The notes under the pieces are model-generated. The model saw nothing but the letters and a program-made list of their open reading frames with translations, was not told where the DNA came from and made no database searches. Position numbers and translations under genes: made by a program. From a virus, in IMG/VR virus record IMGVR_UViG_3300011400_000003, positions 1 to 60,337 of that record: DNA of 60,337 nt; one strand, written 5' to 3'. Shown piece after piece: positions 8,299-14,808 of the stretch. Numbering within the stretch: position 1 is the stretch's first letter; each line of letters begins with the position of its first letter.

Positions 8299-8585
8299 GC
8301 TCGCACCTCTTTAGTTCGTACGTTGTATCGCATGATCAAATCAACGCCAGTAACCTGAAGAATTTGAACTGTCTCGGGAGTGAGAACAAGCGTTCCAATA
8401 GCTTTTCCACGTAGATCAATGATGGGGTATTCAACAGGAGCCCGTACTGCTCGTCCTGTACATCCACCAACTCCACAGAGTAAAGTTGGGGGTAGTTGCT
8501 GCAGAAAAACCTCTGGGGCTTGAAAATCTCCCTGTTTGAGTGTTTTAGTTGAACCACAATTGGCGCAAGTGTACGTCATTTCCAT
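8286..8585 (-). CDS. Zinc-finger protein, 99 residues
   Basis: N-terminal CANCG and a later LLCGVGGCTGR form a likely two-knuckle zinc ribbon; the C-terminal half is a predicted beta/alpha segment. Start overlaps the upstream stop (TAATGG). Role unknown; nucleic-acid binding plausible. Confidence 0.55.
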   Translation of the reverse strand: MEMTYTCANCGSTKTLKQGDFQAPEVFLQQLPPTLLCGVGGCTGRAVRAPVEYPIIDLRGKAIGTLVLTPETVQILQVTGVDLIMRYNVRTKEVRAWLQ

Positions 8586-8758
8586 TAGTCAAACCTTTTG
8601 TCGGTAACTGCTACACCCTTACCGTCCGCATCGAATATGCCTGCACAATCCTTACACGTCTTGAGACCGGTGCTATTAGGTTCCTCGAAATTGTCTTTGG
8701 AGCAATTTGAATCATGTACATAAAACTGTCTGTTACCAGCTAAATCGTGTTCATCCAT
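8585..8758 (-). CDS. Small protein with CxxC, 57 residues
   Basis: ATG at 8758 behind AGGAG; upstream extension lacks a ribosome site. Contains a single TCKDCAG element and is acidic. Function unknown. Confidence 0.5.
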   Translation of the reverse strand: MDEHDLAGNRQFYVHDSNCSKDNFEEPNSTGLKTCKDCAGIFDADGKGVAVTDKRFD

Positions 8759-8796
8759 TGTAACTCCTAGGGGTGGGTGGTTGGGCATTCCCACAA

Positions 8797-8843
8797 AGAA
8801 AAGGATAGGCCTTGTGCCTGTTGGCAGAGGCTTCTCCTCTTTT
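8797..8843 (-). terminator. Intrinsic terminator downstream of 8847-9065
   Basis: On the minus strand a GGAGAAGCC/GGCCTATCC imperfect stem with an inner GCC-AACA-GGC hairpin is followed by CCTTTTCTTT. It closes the transcription unit of promoter copy 1. Confidence 0.6.
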
Positions 8844-8846
8844 GAA

Positions 8847-9065
8847 CTACTTAATTCGTTTGATGTTGGCTTTTTTTGCGAACGTCATGGATGCTAGCGT
8901 ACGGCTAGGTAGACTGTCACATACCGTCATGTGGAATGTAACACCATCGTCTTCAGCGTCTTCAACGCGGTTAACCATGAATGCTACTTCCTCAGCGAAG
9001 GTAATTTCATCGCCTACCTCAATACTGTTTGCTGCAACCATTTCGTATTCGAAATTGGCTGTCAT
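8847..9065 (-). CDS. Hypothetical acidic protein, 72 residues
   Basis: Single-gene unit: own promoter (9090-9114), ATG at 9065 behind AAAGGAG, and a terminator just after the stop. Chain MTANFEYEMVAANSIEVGDE onward looks like a small beta-barrel (SH3-like GDEI...V pattern), inference only. Function unknown. Confidence 0.6.
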   Translation of the reverse strand: MTANFEYEMVAANSIEVGDEITFAEEVAFMVNRVEDAEDDGVTFHMTVCDSLPSRTLASMTFAKKANIKRIK

Positions 9066-9089
9066 CAATTACTCCTTTGTAGTTGTTCC

Positions 9090-9114
9090 ATTATAAGGAG
9101 TGTAAAATATGCGA
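9090..9114 (-). promoter_or_regulatory. Conserved phage promoter, copy 1
   Basis: Minus strand: TCGC-N6-TACA-N5-TATAATG. Same 25-base architecture as 13 other copies. It lies 24 bases before the start codon of 8847-9065 and directly after the T-run of the preceding terminator. Confidence 0.75.
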
Positions 9115-9116
9115 CA

Positions 9117-9148
9117 AAAGGAGAAGCCTTGTTAGGGCCTCTCCCTTT
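9117..9148 (-). terminator. Intrinsic terminator fused to promoter copy 1
   Basis: Minus strand AAGGGAGAGGCC-CTAACA-AGGCTTCTCCTTTT; the terminal T-run flows straight into the TCGC of the next promoter. It ends the unit of 9169-9342. Confidence 0.7.
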
Positions 9149-9168
9149 GGATCGTTGGTCTACGTGTG

Positions 9169-9342
9169 TTAGTTCTTGTTGAACACGTTCGACGCTGTGC
9201 GCCATGCCGTTTTCGCCGTGACAACGCTGCCTACGGCGGCAAGCGCCACCATCGCAATTCCGAACAATTGGAATCGGATACTGGTCCTGCCCTCGTAGCC
9301 GGCATTGAATGCGTCACGCATGGTGAGGTTGTCTTTGCTGTT
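9169..9342 (-). CDS. 57-residue membrane protein
   Basis: TTG start at 9342 chosen because AAGGAG stands 7 bases upstream and promoter copy 2 ends about 35 bases away. One transmembrane helix (FGIAMVALAAVGSVVTAKTA). Single-gene unit with its own promoter and terminator. Function unknown. Confidence 0.5.
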   Translation of the reverse strand, partial: NSKDNLTMRDAFNAGYEGRTSIRFQLFGIAMVALAAVGSVVTAKTAWRTASNVFNKN

Positions 9343-9376
9343 CAATTCACCGCTCCTTGTAGTGGTCAATTTCTCC

Positions 9377-9401
9377 GTTATAGACGCTGTAAAATATGCG
9401 A
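9377..9401 (-). promoter_or_regulatory. Conserved phage promoter, copy 2
   Basis: Minus strand TCGC-N6-TACA-N5-TATAACG, preceded by a T9 run from the upstream terminator. Drives 9169-9342. Confidence 0.75.
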
Positions 9402-9402
9402 A

Positions 9403-9443
9403 AAAAAAAGAAAAGGATAGGGCTTGTTGGGCCTTCTCCTTTT
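9403..9443 (-). terminator. Intrinsic terminator fused to promoter copy 2
   Basis: Minus strand AAAAGGAGAAGGCC-CAACA-AGCCCTATCCTTTT followed by CTTTTTTTTT. Ends the unit of 9445-9627. Confidence 0.7.
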
Positions 9444-9444
9444 A

Positions 9445-9627
9445 CTACGCATTGGCGAATGTTTTGAATTCAACAGATTCCATCATGATGTCTGTGACCT
9501 CTTCACCCAACGCTTCGATCAAGAGTGCTCGGAGCTTCTTGATAAGTTCCGTACGCTCTTTCTTCGTGGCGTTTGTTTGAATCTTCTCACATACATCAGA
9601 GATTTGCTTTTGAAGCTTTCGCATCAT
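9445..9627 (-). CDS. Hypothetical helical protein, 60 residues
   Basis: ATG at 9627 behind CAGGAG, 22 bases from the -10 of promoter copy 3. Highly charged helical chain (KLQKQISDVCEKIQTNATKK). Own promoter and terminator. Function unknown. Confidence 0.6.
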   Translation of the reverse strand: MMRKLQKQISDVCEKIQTNATKKERTELIKKLRALLIEALGEEVTDIMMESVEFKTFANA

Positions 9628-9648
9628 TACTCCTGTTGTAGTAGTATC

Positions 9649-9673
9649 ATTATAACACATGTAATTTATGCGA
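9649..9673 (-). promoter_or_regulatory. Conserved phage promoter, copy 3
   Basis: Minus strand TCGC-ATAAAT-TACA-TGTGT-TATAATG. Drives 9445-9627. Confidence 0.75.
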
Positions 9674-9684
9674 CCTCAAAAGGC

Positions 9685-9714
9685 AAAAAAGACGAGCCTT
9701 GTAGGGCCCGTCTA
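9685..9714 (-). terminator. Intrinsic terminator of 9736-9936
   Basis: Minus strand TTAGACGGGCC-CTACA-AGGCTCGTCTTTTTT. Same GGCC..ACA-AGGC core as the neighbouring terminators, suggesting duplication of the cassette. Confidence 0.7.
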
Positions 9715-9735
9715 ATTGGCTTTCGCCGGGTTTCG

Positions 9736-9936
9736 TTACGCCGGGTTGTTCTCCGGGGTAGCGACCGTCTTGGTCTTCCGGAACTTGCCGACGATCGACT
9801 GTGCTGCCGTCACGACGAGCGTTCCGACGAACAATCCACCAACCACCGCCATGGGTGTGATGAAGTTCATCTTCACGTTGTCGCCGACAGTCAAGTCACT
9901 CATCTTCGTGTTCCAGAGTCCTGTGGTCTCTTCCAT
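9736..9936 (-). CDS. 66-residue membrane protein
   Basis: ATG at 9936 behind AAGGAG. One transmembrane segment (PMAVVGGLFVGTLVVTAAQS) followed by a basic tail (KFRKTKTV). Driven by promoter copy 4. Function unknown. Confidence 0.6.
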   Translation of the reverse strand: MEETTGLWNTKMSDLTVGDNVKMNFITPMAVVGGLFVGTLVVTAAQSIVGKFRKTKTVATPENNPA

Positions 9937-9966
9937 CGAATTACTCCTTGTGTAGCGAATATCTTC

Positions 9967-9991
9967 ATTATATTGTGTGTAAATTCTGCGA
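9967..9991 (-). promoter_or_regulatory. Conserved phage promoter, copy 4
   Basis: Minus strand TCGC-AGAATT-TACA-CACAA-TATAATG. Drives 9736-9936. This is the last copy of the left cluster of four. Confidence 0.75.
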
Positions 9992-10007
9992 GAGTATTCA
10001 CTAGAAA

Positions 10008-10298
10008 TTAGCGGTCCAAGCGGTTTTCTTCCTTGTCGTAGATGCGAATTCGATGATCTGATTCAGCAATATGAACCATAGCCATCCTTAAGAAGTCGTT
10101 TCTCTCCTGGAATTCAATCGCAAACTCGTCTGGAGTATTTGCATTATTGTATCCACCAGGCACCCAGGTAATTAGGTCCCCTTGAAGAGTAACTATCTCT
10201 TCCAACTTTTTAGCATATGTTCTATGCCACTTGTGGATAAACCCTACAACAGCACCGCCGATGAACGGTAATGCAAATTTTTCATATACTAGATTCAT
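10008..10298 (-). CDS. Hypothetical membrane-associated protein, 96 residues
   Basis: N-terminal weakly hydrophobic segment (FALPFIGGAVVGFIHKW), then a charged soluble part. ATG overlaps the preceding stop (ATGA). Not recognised. Confidence 0.55.
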   Translation of the reverse strand: MNLVYEKFALPFIGGAVVGFIHKWHRTYAKKLEEIVTLQGDLITWVPGGYNNANTPDEFAIEFQERNDFLRMAMVHIAESDHRIRIYDKEENRLDR

Positions 10299-10444
10299 CT
10301 AGGCTCCTTCTGATTCATGTCACAAGTAGAGCACACGCCTTCGATTACTTCTTTGCCTCGTTCTTCCGCTCTTCTAACATCAGAAGTTGTTACATCTACC
10401 ATTCTAGATCTCTTACAAATAACGCACCAACCAAAAATTCTCAT
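10295..10444 (-). CDS. 49-residue zinc-binding protein
   Basis: ATG behind AAGGAG. Two CxxC pairs (CVIC near residue 7, CSTC near 38) separated by a basic helix, a minimal zinc ribbon or treble clef. Ends in ATGA overlap with the next gene. It is the first gene after the structured RNA at 10465-10621. Confidence 0.6.
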   Translation of the reverse strand: MRIFGWCVICKRSRMVDVTTSDVRRAEERGKEVIEGVCSTCDMNQKEPR

Positions 10445-10464
10445 TATACTCCTTAATATAGAAA

Positions 10465-10621
10465 GAATGGGGGGAGCACAGGCCTCTCACTCTAGCCGGA
10501 AGGCACCTGTTACTCGAGTAAGTCCCACCACCAAACCGAGCGGGTGGCTCGGAGCGAAACCTTACTCAGGTTGTAGGGACCCCGGAACAACACGGCACTT
10601 CCCTCGAACCTACCCCCATTC
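10465..10621 (-). ncRNA. Candidate multibranched structured RNA, about 157 nt
   Basis: GC-rich island between genes in an AT-rich genome. On the minus strand a 9-bp closing stem GAATGGGGG/CCCCCATTC encloses at least three arms: GTAGG/CCTAC; GAGTAAG/CTTACTC extended by ACCT/AGGT; and CCGAGC-CACCC-GCTCGG, whose loop could pair with the following GGTGG as a pseudoknot. An alternative ACAGG/CCTGT pairing competes with one arm. No open frame with a ribosome site crosses it. It may be an independent RNA or a leader of 10295-10444. Family not recognised; the strand is inferred from neighbouring genes. Confidence 0.55.
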
Positions 10622-10625
10622 CGAA

Positions 10626-10943
10626 CTAAAACACCCACTTCCAAACTTCAATTAAGATTTTAATCATAACGAGAGACACAATACACAATAGACAAAAGAA
10701 CATTATAGAAAGAATTCCCCAAAAGAAAGTAGCTATAGTAGTCCGAAGTCTAACCCAACCGCCCTCCGGGATTTTTTCTAAGGTTGGAGGTTCAATTATA
10801 ATGTTGTCTTCGGGTACTACAATTCGCATAGCTGGTGAGTACCCTTCGTGTTCTAGATTTTCACAATATACTAGATCTTGATCTGGAATAAATGGTAATT
10901 CTTTGACTACTCCGCAGTCGTCGCAAATATAATAGTAAATCAT
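10626..10943 (-). CDS. Zinc-ribbon membrane protein, 105 residues
   Basis: N-terminal half-ribbon (YICDDCG, later YCENLEHEG), then near the C-terminus a strong transmembrane helix (FFWGILSIMFFCLLCIVSLV). Topology suggests a cytosolic zinc head anchored in the membrane. Function unknown. Confidence 0.6.
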   Translation of the reverse strand: MIYYYICDDCGVVKELPFIPDQDLVYCENLEHEGYSPAMRIVVPEDNIIIEPPTLEKIPEGGWVRLRTTIATFFWGILSIMFFCLLCIVSLVMIKILIEVWKWVF

Positions 10944-11299
10944 GGGCGTCTGTATCCATTCGTCGAGCGATTACGTAAAATATGTTGTTTTACTAGATCT
11001 TGTTTGACGGCCTCACGAGTAAGACCCGGCATAATGCGACCAAGAACAAAGTCTGGAGGACCGGTACTATCATTTCTCTCGACATGTGCCAAAGTTCCGC
11101 ACGTGATAAGTAACCTAGCATCTTCTCCCTCAAAAGAATCCCCGCCCACCATCGTTACTCCGCACTCTCGACCAGCAAATCCGTATGCTACCTCAAACCC
11201 GCTTCTCGTCCATGCAATCTCCATGTCTCCGAAAGCATGATCTTGCAACTCATCCCGATCACACCCATCAAGGATGGCCTTTGCTTCATTGACGTCCAT
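10940..11299 (-). CDS. Hypothetical protein, 119 residues
   Basis: Soluble mixed alpha/beta composition; ATG at 11299 behind GAGGAG. Overlaps its downstream neighbour by 4 bases. No motif recognised. Confidence 0.55.
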   Translation of the reverse strand: MDVNEAKAILDGCDRDELQDHAFGDMEIAWTRSGFEVAYGFAGRECGVTMVGGDSFEGEDARLLITCGTLAHVERNDSTGPPDFVLGRIMPGLTREAVKQDLVKQHILRNRSTNGYRRP

Positions 11300-11317
11300 G
11301 GAATTACTCCTCGGAGG

Positions 11318-11542
11318 TTAAGGATTTTTCTTTTCTTCTCGTTTTTTAGCTATACTTTCTCTGACTTTTGCAGAGAAGCCACCAAAAGTTTTAGGCACTG
11401 ACCGAGTTTCAGAATATGGTGCTTTTGCTTGTTGAATTTTCTTTTCTGCTTTTCTAATTTCTGAATTAGTCATCTCAGCTCTAGAAGAGGGTCCGCTTTT
11501 TAGTCCCATCTTTCTCAAACGTTTCGCTTTTGTTCCTCTCAT
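11318..11542 (-). CDS. Small very basic protein, 74 residues
   Basis: Lys/Arg-rich throughout (TKAKRLRKMGLK at the N-terminus; SIAKKREEKKNP at the C-terminus), probably nucleic-acid binding. No domain recognised. Confidence 0.55.
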   Translation of the reverse strand: MRGTKAKRLRKMGLKSGPSSRAEMTNSEIRKAEKKIQQAKAPYSETRSVPKTFGGFSAKVRESIAKKREEKKNP

Positions 11543-11543
11543 A

Positions 11544-11651
11544 TCAACTCACAACATTCACGCCGACAAAGAAAAGCATCACAATAACAATCCATACAGC
11601 AACAGCGCAAAGCATAAGCCAAAAGAAATCAAATTTGCTTCTTGTGTACAT
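11544..11651 (-). CDS. 35-residue membrane peptide
   Basis: ATG at 11651 behind TAAGGAG; the upstream open frame belongs to another gene. One transmembrane helix (FFWLMLCAVAVWIVIVMLFF). Confidence 0.5.
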   Translation of the reverse strand: MYTRSKFDFFWLMLCAVAVWIVIVMLFFVGVNVVS

Positions 11652-11659
11652 GTTACTCC

Positions 11660-11830
11660 TTAACTTTCTATTGTTTCCATCTGTCTGGTCATAGGATTCA
11701 TCTTTGCTTTTAAAGAACCTATTGGACGGGTGGTGTGTGGAATTTTGCATCGGTTCCCGTCTTTTGTTCTACACATTTCGTGTGGGCCGGCCTTACAGGT
11801 TGGACATGATTCATTCGCCCAGGCTCTCAT
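11660..11830 (-). CDS. Phage zinc-binding protein (CPTC...C type), 56 residues
   Basis: The N-terminus reads SCPTCKAGPHEMCRTKDGNR, matching the short CPxCxAxPGxxCxTxxG zinc motif common in actinobacterial phages, followed by an HTTR segment. ATG at 11830 overlaps the previous stop (ATGA). Probably a DNA- or protein-binding adaptor. This motif supports an actinobacterial host. Confidence 0.7.
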   Translation of the reverse strand: MRAWANESCPTCKAGPHEMCRTKDGNRCKIPHTTRPIGSLKAKMNPMTRQMETIES

Positions 11831-12108
11831 AGCATCTCCGAATCTATGTTAATGAATCGACGATATGCGTCAGAATGCTTTGGCGTGAATGGAGTAACCT
11901 TATTAATGGCTTCTCCAATTTTTATGATGTTATTACCCAACAACTTAAAACTTACAAAGACGTCGTTCGCAGCGTATTGCATCATTTGAACGCCCTTTAC
12001 GTACTCCAAAATTAGTTTCCGCGCGTTCTTCCGCTCTTCCTCACGAACTAACCATGCCACGATTAAACAGAACACTAGGAATATGAATACCGCCCCGAGC
12101 GCTTTCAT
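11827..12108 (-). CDS. Membrane-anchored protein, 93 residues
   Basis: Signal-anchor helix at residues 4-22 (LGAVFIFLVFCLIVAWLV), then a charged helical domain. Likely N-terminus in the membrane and the rest on one side. Function unknown. Confidence 0.55.
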   Translation of the reverse strand: MKALGAVFIFLVFCLIVAWLVREEERKNARKLILEYVKGVQMMQYAANDVFVSFKLLGNNIIKIGEAINKVTPFTPKHSDAYRRFINIDSEML

Positions 12109-12287
12109 TCGTCGTCTTCTTTATACTTAACGGTCACAACAACTTTATCATCGATGCGTATACCCGTTAATGCGTTTTGCGCTTTGAACACGACGGTTGT
12201 TCCAAATATGTATCCGTCTGCAGTAACAATTACATCGTTACTTTTCTTTTCGACTTTAGATACTAGTGCTTCAAATGCTTGTTCCAT
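12105..12287 (-). CDS. Hypothetical protein, 60 residues
   Basis: ATG at 12287 overlaps the upstream stop (TAATGG). Beta-rich composition (NDVIVTADGYIFGTTVVF). 4-base overlap with the next gene. Not recognised. Confidence 0.5.
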   Translation of the reverse strand: MEQAFEALVSKVEKKSNDVIVTADGYIFGTTVVFKAQNALTGIRIDDKVVVTVKYKEDDE

Positions 12288-12526
12288 TATTTGCACCCCG
12301 CTTGTTTGGCATGAGCAAGATCAGTCTTAACAACATAACCATCAACCATGCATTGTATGCCTAGAAAAGTAGTCGATGTCGTTGTCGATGACAAAATCCG
12401 GTCGATTTTTGTTTCGTAGAAACCCTTGTTCGTCGATTTCCCAATCTGGAAAGAGAGAAAACTCAACAACAACACCACGACCATCATCATAAACTTTGTG
12501 AATTTTTCCGATCGGCTTTTCGGCAC
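12287..12526 (-). CDS. Candidate membrane protein overlapping another frame, 79 residues
   Basis: GTG at 12526 with GAGGAG 7 bases upstream. A basic N-terminus precedes a hydrophobic helix (FMMMVVVLLLSFLSFQIG) and a Ser/Thr-rich spacer (SSTTTSTTF). Its stop is coupled (TAATG) to the next gene. It overlaps 12342-12575 by 185 bases in another frame on the same strand, so either both are real or one is an artefact. Confidence 0.4.
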   Translation of the reverse strand: MPKSRSEKFTKFMMMVVVLLLSFLSFQIGKSTNKGFYETKIDRILSSTTTSTTFLGIQCMVDGYVVKTDLAHAKQAGCK

Positions 12527-12575
12527 GTTTATTCTCCTCTTCAATTATCTGAAAAGCTTTGTCAAGAGGCATCAT
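12342..12575 (-). CDS. Hypothetical acidic protein, 77 residues
   Basis: ATG behind TGGAG. Soluble chain with a natural-looking beta segment (VYDDGRGVVVEFSLFPDW). Most of its length is shared with the 12287-12526 frame. Not recognised. Confidence 0.55.
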   Translation of the reverse strand: MMPLDKAFQIIEEENKRAEKPIGKIHKVYDDGRGVVVEFSLFPDWEIDEQGFLRNKNRPDFVIDNDIDYFSRHTMHG

Positions 12576-12594
12576 GTAGCGACTCCAAACCTAG

Positions 12595-12768
12595 TTAATT
12601 ACGGTTCCTATCTTCACTCATGAGTTGTTCATTTGCGTGCAATTCACTAAAAGAATATCCCGAAACATCCGCTCCTGCATCTGCTGAGTGTCCGTAACAG
12701 AAAGGCTCGTCGTCGAAGCTTACAGCACAGACGCAGTCTGGCATTTCACAAATATGTACTTCGTTCAT
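12595..12768 (-). CDS. 57-residue zinc-binding protein
   Basis: Cysteines/histidine arranged as CEMPDCVC then CYGH, a possible single zinc site of the same style as other small proteins here. ATG at 12768. Function unknown. Confidence 0.55.
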   Translation of the reverse strand: MNEVHICEMPDCVCAVSFDDEPFCYGHSADAGADVSGYSFSELHANEQLMSEDRNRN

Positions 12769-12779
12769 TATTCGCCCCC

Positions 12780-13082
12780 CTAAGGTCGCACACTGTTTAT
12801 GTACTCAATTACAGAATATAGTGCCTTCTCGTGATCTAAACCATCTCGTCGAAGATCTAGCAATGTTGTAATTAGATGGACATGATTGACGCTCAATTCC
12901 TCAGCAAACGCAACCATGGTGTCCACGTATAAATCAGTCTCAGTCTTCAGAGTGAGAGAACTTAGTTGTAAGAACCGACCGTTTTTGTGTTCAATTTCAG
13001 CTAACAATGAAAGTCTGCCTGTCGCAACGTCGTAGATTTTCCATGCATCTAGAAAAGCTTGACCTTTAGCGGAGAGTTCCAT
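12780..13082 (-). CDS. Hypothetical helical protein, 100 residues
   Basis: Soluble, mostly helical; no motif recognised. ATG overlaps the stop of the upstream gene by one base. Confidence 0.55.
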   Translation of the reverse strand: MELSAKGQAFLDAWKIYDVATGRLSLLAEIEHKNGRFLQLSSLTLKTETDLYVDTMVAFAEELSVNHVHLITTLLDLRRDGLDHEKALYSVIEYINSVRP

Positions 13083-13258
13083 TATTTAGTTCCTTTCGAA
13101 CAATTATCAAGATGTCTCTGCTTGTTTCCACAAGGGCAGTTCTTATCCATACAAGTTGCGCAACCGTTACAACGAAGTTTTGGTTCAGTAAAAATATGGA
13201 ATAGTTTATCGAAATCCGGTTCATCATTTGTTAGATTTTCGAGACCGTCAATTCCCAT
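13082..13258 (-). CDS. 58-residue cysteine-rich protein
   Basis: ATG at 13258 behind AAGGAG; the upstream open frame is part of a structured leader. Cys cluster CNGCATCMDKNCPC plus a later C suggests a zinc or metal cluster. Preceded directly by leader element A. Confidence 0.55.
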   Translation of the reverse strand: MGIDGLENLTNDEPDFDKLFHIFTEPKLRCNGCATCMDKNCPCGNKQRHLDNCSKGTK

Positions 13259-13287
13259 TAGTTCTCCTTCTAATTGTAAATATGAAA

Positions 13288-13370
13288 GGTTGTGGGTTAG
13301 GGTCTGCAGCCCCAACAGGAAGTCGTACCCCAGGCTTTTCACACCGTAGCACCCCGCTGTCCCCACAACC
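13288..13370 (-). promoter_or_regulatory. Structured RNA leader element A
   Basis: Minus strand: a perfect 9-bp closing stem GGTTGTGGG/CCCACAACC, with GACAGC directly inside the 5' strand and a CCCTAA just inside the 3' strand. It shares this layout with elements B (14809), C (15423) and D (16450). About 30 bases upstream of the ATG of 13082-13258. Confidence 0.55.
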
Positions 13371-13384
13371 ATATATGGTTCTAC

Positions 13385-13813
13385 TTAAGCAGCAAGCTTG
13401 TTCATGACTGTGGACAAAGAGACCCCGAAGTGCTTAGCAATTTCCGCATTGGTGTATCCCATGCGCTTCATTTTCTTGAGTTCTTTGATCTCTTGCTCGT
13501 CCAGAATTACTCGTGCTTTACGAGCAGCAATCCGCTTCTTTGCTGTCTTGCTTTTCAGTTGTGTCGTGTTGTTATTTATTTGATCAGGTGTGAATGCCTG
13601 AACAACGACGCTAGAGTCCTGAAGCTTGACCCGAACGATCAAGTCTCGCTTGCTGGCTTCAGAATATACCTTGTACATGAAGCCACCAAGACCAATGTGA
13701 AAGTCAGAGTCTTTGGTGATCTTCCACACACTACCGTCAAGCCACTGACCCCAGGGGTACTGAGCCTCAGACTCTTTTTCGTCTTTCGGAAATTCACGCA
13801 AACGACTAGCCAT
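13385..13813 (-). CDS. DNA-binding protein with C-terminal helix-turn-helix
   Basis: 142 residues. The C-terminal 28 residues (MGYTNAEIAKHFGVSLSTVM) form a resolvase/sigma-type helix-turn-helix; the basic linker before it (KSKTAKKRIAARKARV) fits DNA contact. The N-terminal 80 residues are aromatic-rich and unrecognised. Candidate regulator of early genes; it sits next to the tmRNA. Confidence 0.65.
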   Translation of the reverse strand: MASRLREFPKDEKESEAQYPWGQWLDGSVWKITKDSDFHIGLGGFMYKVYSEASKRDLIVRVKLQDSSVVVQAFTPDQINNNTTQLKSKTAKKRIAARKARVILDEQEIKELKKMKRMGYTNAEIAKHFGVSLSTVMNKLAA

Positions 13814-13849
13814 TATTATGTTCCTTTCAATTGTGGTTAGCTAACAACG

Positions 13850-13909
13850 AAGGGCTGTGAGTAATCATCGAGAATAATTAAGGTGAGCGCAGGAGTAAAT
13901 CCAGCCCTT
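13850..13909 (-). other. Inverted repeat/hairpin between tmRNA and HTH gene
   Basis: AAGGGCTG and CAGCCCTT form an 8-bp stem around a 44-base AT-rich loop; a GTTAGCTAAC palindrome lies next to it. It could be a processing or termination structure after the tmRNA or a leader of the HTH gene. Confidence 0.35.
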
Positions 13910-14005
13910 AATGAAACTCTAGAAGTATTTCAGCGTACGCCCCTCCAGTAAGTTCCTTAGGCTTACCTTCTATAACGTACATCCATACTGTCCTCACAGC
14001 ACCAG

Positions 14006-14360
14006 TGGACCTGGGGGGAATCGAACCCCCGTCCAGAACTCCTTTAACTGCTCGTTTACTGCAATAGCCACTGGAACCGTGGCCGCTCTCACGCTCCACC
14101 ACCTTCTTTTTCTGCGGAGAATAAAGAAGGAAACGCATTACTCTTTCCTTACTTAGCCGTTAGTTAATAGGGTGGACCAACCCCAGACGTGGCTACTACT
14201 ACGCAGCAACCAGTTGAGCGTCAGCGCAAAGCGCCTCGTACTCAGCGTCGATGTCACCGATGTTGGTGTCATTTAGTTTGGTTCCGTGTTTTAACGTCAC
14301 TTCGGAGATGACGTGCAGAAGAAACAATCTCCAGTAGATCTGTCGAATCCTATCAGGCCC
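14006..14360 (-). ncRNA. ssrA: Phage-encoded tmRNA (ssrA)
   Basis: 355 nt. The 5' end GGGCCTGATAGGATTCGACA matches the tmRNA start consensus, and the 3' end contains the T-arm GGGGG-TTCGATT-CCCCC. The two ends form a 7-bp acceptor stem (GGGCCTG with CAGGTCC) that includes the G3-U70 wobble required by alanyl-tRNA synthetase, with an A discriminator. CCA is not encoded. The tag frame ends ...EALCADAQLVAA followed by three TAG stops (14193-14201); the resume codon is probably near 14273. Function: rescue of stalled ribosomes and tagging for proteolysis. Confidence 0.92.
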
Positions 14361-14366
14361 AAATAT

Positions 14367-14453
14367 CTACTTGCGCCTCAAATGCACGAGGCCAAGAAGT
14401 CCAGCAATTGTAATCACAACGACAGCAACAATTCCAATAATTTTAGTGTTCAT
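14367..14453 (-). CDS. 28-residue membrane peptide
   Basis: ATG at 14453 behind AGGAATA; hydrophobic helix (IIGIVAVVVITIAGLLGLV) with a basic end (LRRK). Its stop is 7 bases from the tmRNA 5' end. Overlaps the upstream gene's stop. Function unknown. Confidence 0.45.
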   Translation of the reverse strand: MNTKIIGIVAVVVITIAGLLGLVHLRRK

Positions 14454-14773
14454 TATTCCTCAATTCTATGAAATATTACTCCGTCTATATTAAATACAAG
14501 ATTGAATTCTGTCATCTTACTTGGGTCGCCAATTCCTCCGAGACCGAAATCAAGAGAACCATCCCCACGGCTTTCATTCAAAAGCCAACCAGAAATAGCA
14601 CCCTCAACCGTTCGAGGTAAACCAAGAGCATCATATATTTCGTTTAAAAATACATGACCTCTAGAACGTAACATATGATTAAAGTAATTCTCATGTGCTC
14701 GAAGAAAATTCAAGTTCATTTCAGAATTGTCACTCCAAAGTTCGTTGTGTTCATCAAACACACTGGGTTTCAT
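14453..14773 (-). CDS. Stand-alone copy of the DEHN-W...GW domain, 106 residues
   Basis: Resembles the C-terminal third of the 300-residue membrane protein at 24713-25615: shared landmarks FDEHN, W, a NFL helix, GH-LN-YD-LG-R, a GW segment and a closing FN-DG. It lacks the membrane part. ATG behind AAGGAG; element B lies upstream. Function unknown. Confidence 0.6.
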   Translation of the reverse strand: MKPSVFDEHNELWSDNSEMNLNFLRAHENYFNHMLRSRGHVFLNEIYDALGLPRTVEGAISGWLLNESRGDGSLDFGLGGIGDPSKMTEFNLVFNIDGVIFHRIEE

Positions 14774-14808
14774 TACCCGCTCCTTCTAATTGTAAATATG
14801 ATTGATGG

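Noticed and set aside
9424-10011. Plus-strand open frame of 195 codons
   Set aside because: It crosses terminators, promoters and two small minus-strand genes; translation looks random.
13908-14138. Open frame of 76 codons ending near the HTH gene leader
   Set aside because: It runs through the 3' part of the tmRNA, and its GGSIPPRST segment is the usual false translation of a tRNA T-arm.
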